Positions 63,339 through 64,000 of a DNA stretch of 64,000 nt are shown here, piece after piece. The DNA lies in NCBI RefSeq assembly GCF_016592555.1, contig NZ_AP014546.1, forward strand, positions 3,730,501-3,794,500. Direction: 5' to 3'. The notes beneath the pieces are model-generated. The model saw nothing but the letters and a program-made list of their open reading frames with translations, was not told the DNA's origin and searched no databases. This DNA is from Neptunomonas japonica JAMM 1380. GTDB lineage: Bacteria > Pseudomonadota > Gammaproteobacteria > Pseudomonadales > Balneatricaceae. The translations under genes and the position numbers were made by a program. Numbering within the stretch: position 1 is the stretch's first letter; each line of letters opens with the position of its first letter.

Positions 63339-64000
63339 TTATGCATTCTCTTTTTCAACGAGAATGCTTTCATCGAATGAAACTGTTTTTGGCTTACTCT
63401 CTAAAGAGGGAGCCAAGCACACTCTATTTCGACCCAATGACTTAGCTAAATACAAGGCATCGTCAGCCCTCTTCATCCACTCGCGTGACGTTTCTTCATG
63501 ACCTAGTTCTGCTACGCCAATCGAAACAGTAACAGCGTGATCAGGTATCAACTGCGCTTGCTCAAACAACCCACGTATCTTCTCTGAAAGATTACTTGCT
63601 TCTTCTAAGCGCCCTTCAGCTATTACAACAAATTCTTCTCCGCCAAAGCGGAACAGTATCTCACTTTTACGGATAACGCCGTTGAGGTACTCTACAAAGC
63701 GCTGTAAAAACAGATCTCCAACTGCATGCCCATACTCATCATTGATGCGTTTAAAATAATCAATATCGATGATCACAATAGAGACCGGCGCTGCTCTTCT
63801 TGAAAAGAGAGAGACTCGGCTTTCTATAGCATCATCAAGAGCTCTGCGGTTATTTGCACCGGTTAACGGATCTATCGTCGCTTGCTCAGCAAGCCTTTGT
63901 TTATCTTGTGTCATGCGTGCAGCAAAAAAATAGGAAAACAAACACACAAGTAAGTATGTCACCACAAATCCTGATAACTGAAACGCGGAAAGCGCCTCAT
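63339..64000 (-). CDS. Membrane-bound diguanylate cyclase, N-terminus outside the window
   Basis: The frame is open to the window edge, upstream of the internal GTG at 63965. It shows the end of a membrane segment (FVVTYLLVCLFSYFFAA), then a GGDEF domain: DPLTGANNRRALDDAI, IDIDYFKRINDEYGHAVGD, and the intact active-site RFGGEEF (GGEEF), plus SIGVAELG and RADDALYLAKSLGRNRV. The I-site RxxD is not evident: IRKSEILFRFGGEEF has KSEI at that place. So it probably makes c-di-GMP. Convergent with the glsB-like gene. Confidence 0.9.
   Translation of the reverse strand, partial: EALSAFQLSGFVVTYLLVCLFSYFFAARMTQDKQRLAEQATIDPLTGANNRRALDDAIESRVSLFSRRAAPVSIVIIDIDYFKRINDEYGHAVGDLFLQRFVEYLNGVIRKSEILFRFGGEEFVVIAEGRLEEASNLSEKIRGLFEQAQLIPDHAVTVSIGVAELGHEETSREWMKRADDALYLAKSLGRNRVCLAPSLESKPKTVSFDESILVEKENA

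Overview
The window is a chromosomal housekeeping segment of a gammaproteobacterium with moderate G+C content. Three things point to the marine Oceanospirillales/Oceanospirillaceae, but this is inference from gene order and protein resemblance and the genus is not fixed: (i) the alpha-spc-S10-str-rif ribosomal super-cluster is contiguous and bordered by ssb/uvrA, as in Pseudomonas-type genomes; (ii) two near-identical 407-residue EF-Tu genes are present; (iii) the block HAD phosphatase-rppH-ptsP-(NRDE)-TauE-lgt-thyA-folA and the block ygfB-pepP-ubiH-ubiI-like beside zapA-6S RNA-fthC are both conserved neighbourhoods of gammaproteobacteria. No phage, transposon, CRISPR array or defence island was seen.

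Layout. 1-3414: ssb (partial, minus) diverging from uvrA (plus), which ends at a strong hairpin. 3428-35605 (all minus, so transcription runs right to left): tRNA-Thr/Tyr/Gly/Thr-tuf, tRNA-Trp-secE-nusG, rplK-rplA, rplJ-rplL-rpoB-rpoC, rpsL-rpsG-fusA-tuf, the S10 operon (rpsJ to rpsQ), the spc operon (rplN to rpmJ) and the alpha operon (rpsM to rplQ). Six sigma70-type promoters can be read at the operon heads with 17-18 bp spacers; most share a G+C-rich discriminator around GCGYC. Several junctions carry hairpins that look like attenuators or processing sites.

35610-46150: SPOR-like protein, coaX, birA and folA (cofactor genes, tightly coupled), a hotdog thioesterase, thyA, lgt, a TauE-type permease, an NRDE protein, ptsP, rppH, a HAD phosphatase and a CBS protein. 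46654-50828: a two-gene module of a LysM-FecR periplasmic protein and a CHASE2-degenerate GGDEF-EAL membrane protein. 50881-59424: aldo/keto reductase, RlmI-type methyltransferase, gcvH, gcvT, two ubiquinone-pathway FAD hydroxylases, pepP and ygfB. 59519-64000: zapB-like gene, zapA, 6S RNA, fthC, a previously unlisted 44-residue membrane ORF, an AEC transporter, a gcvR-like ACT protein, a GlsB/YeaQ protein and the C-terminal part of a diguanylate cyclase.

The genes mainly serve translation and transcription, with the regulatory logic expected of growth-rate-controlled operons, plus folate/one-carbon, ubiquinone and envelope functions. The most notable anomaly is a single-base expansion in an A7 tract (minus-strand sense) that breaks the reading frame of the essential gene rpsJ. 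I found no convincing wholly new system; the better leads are the 44-residue ORF, the promoter/hairpin architecture of the ribosomal operons and the FecR-CHASE2 module.
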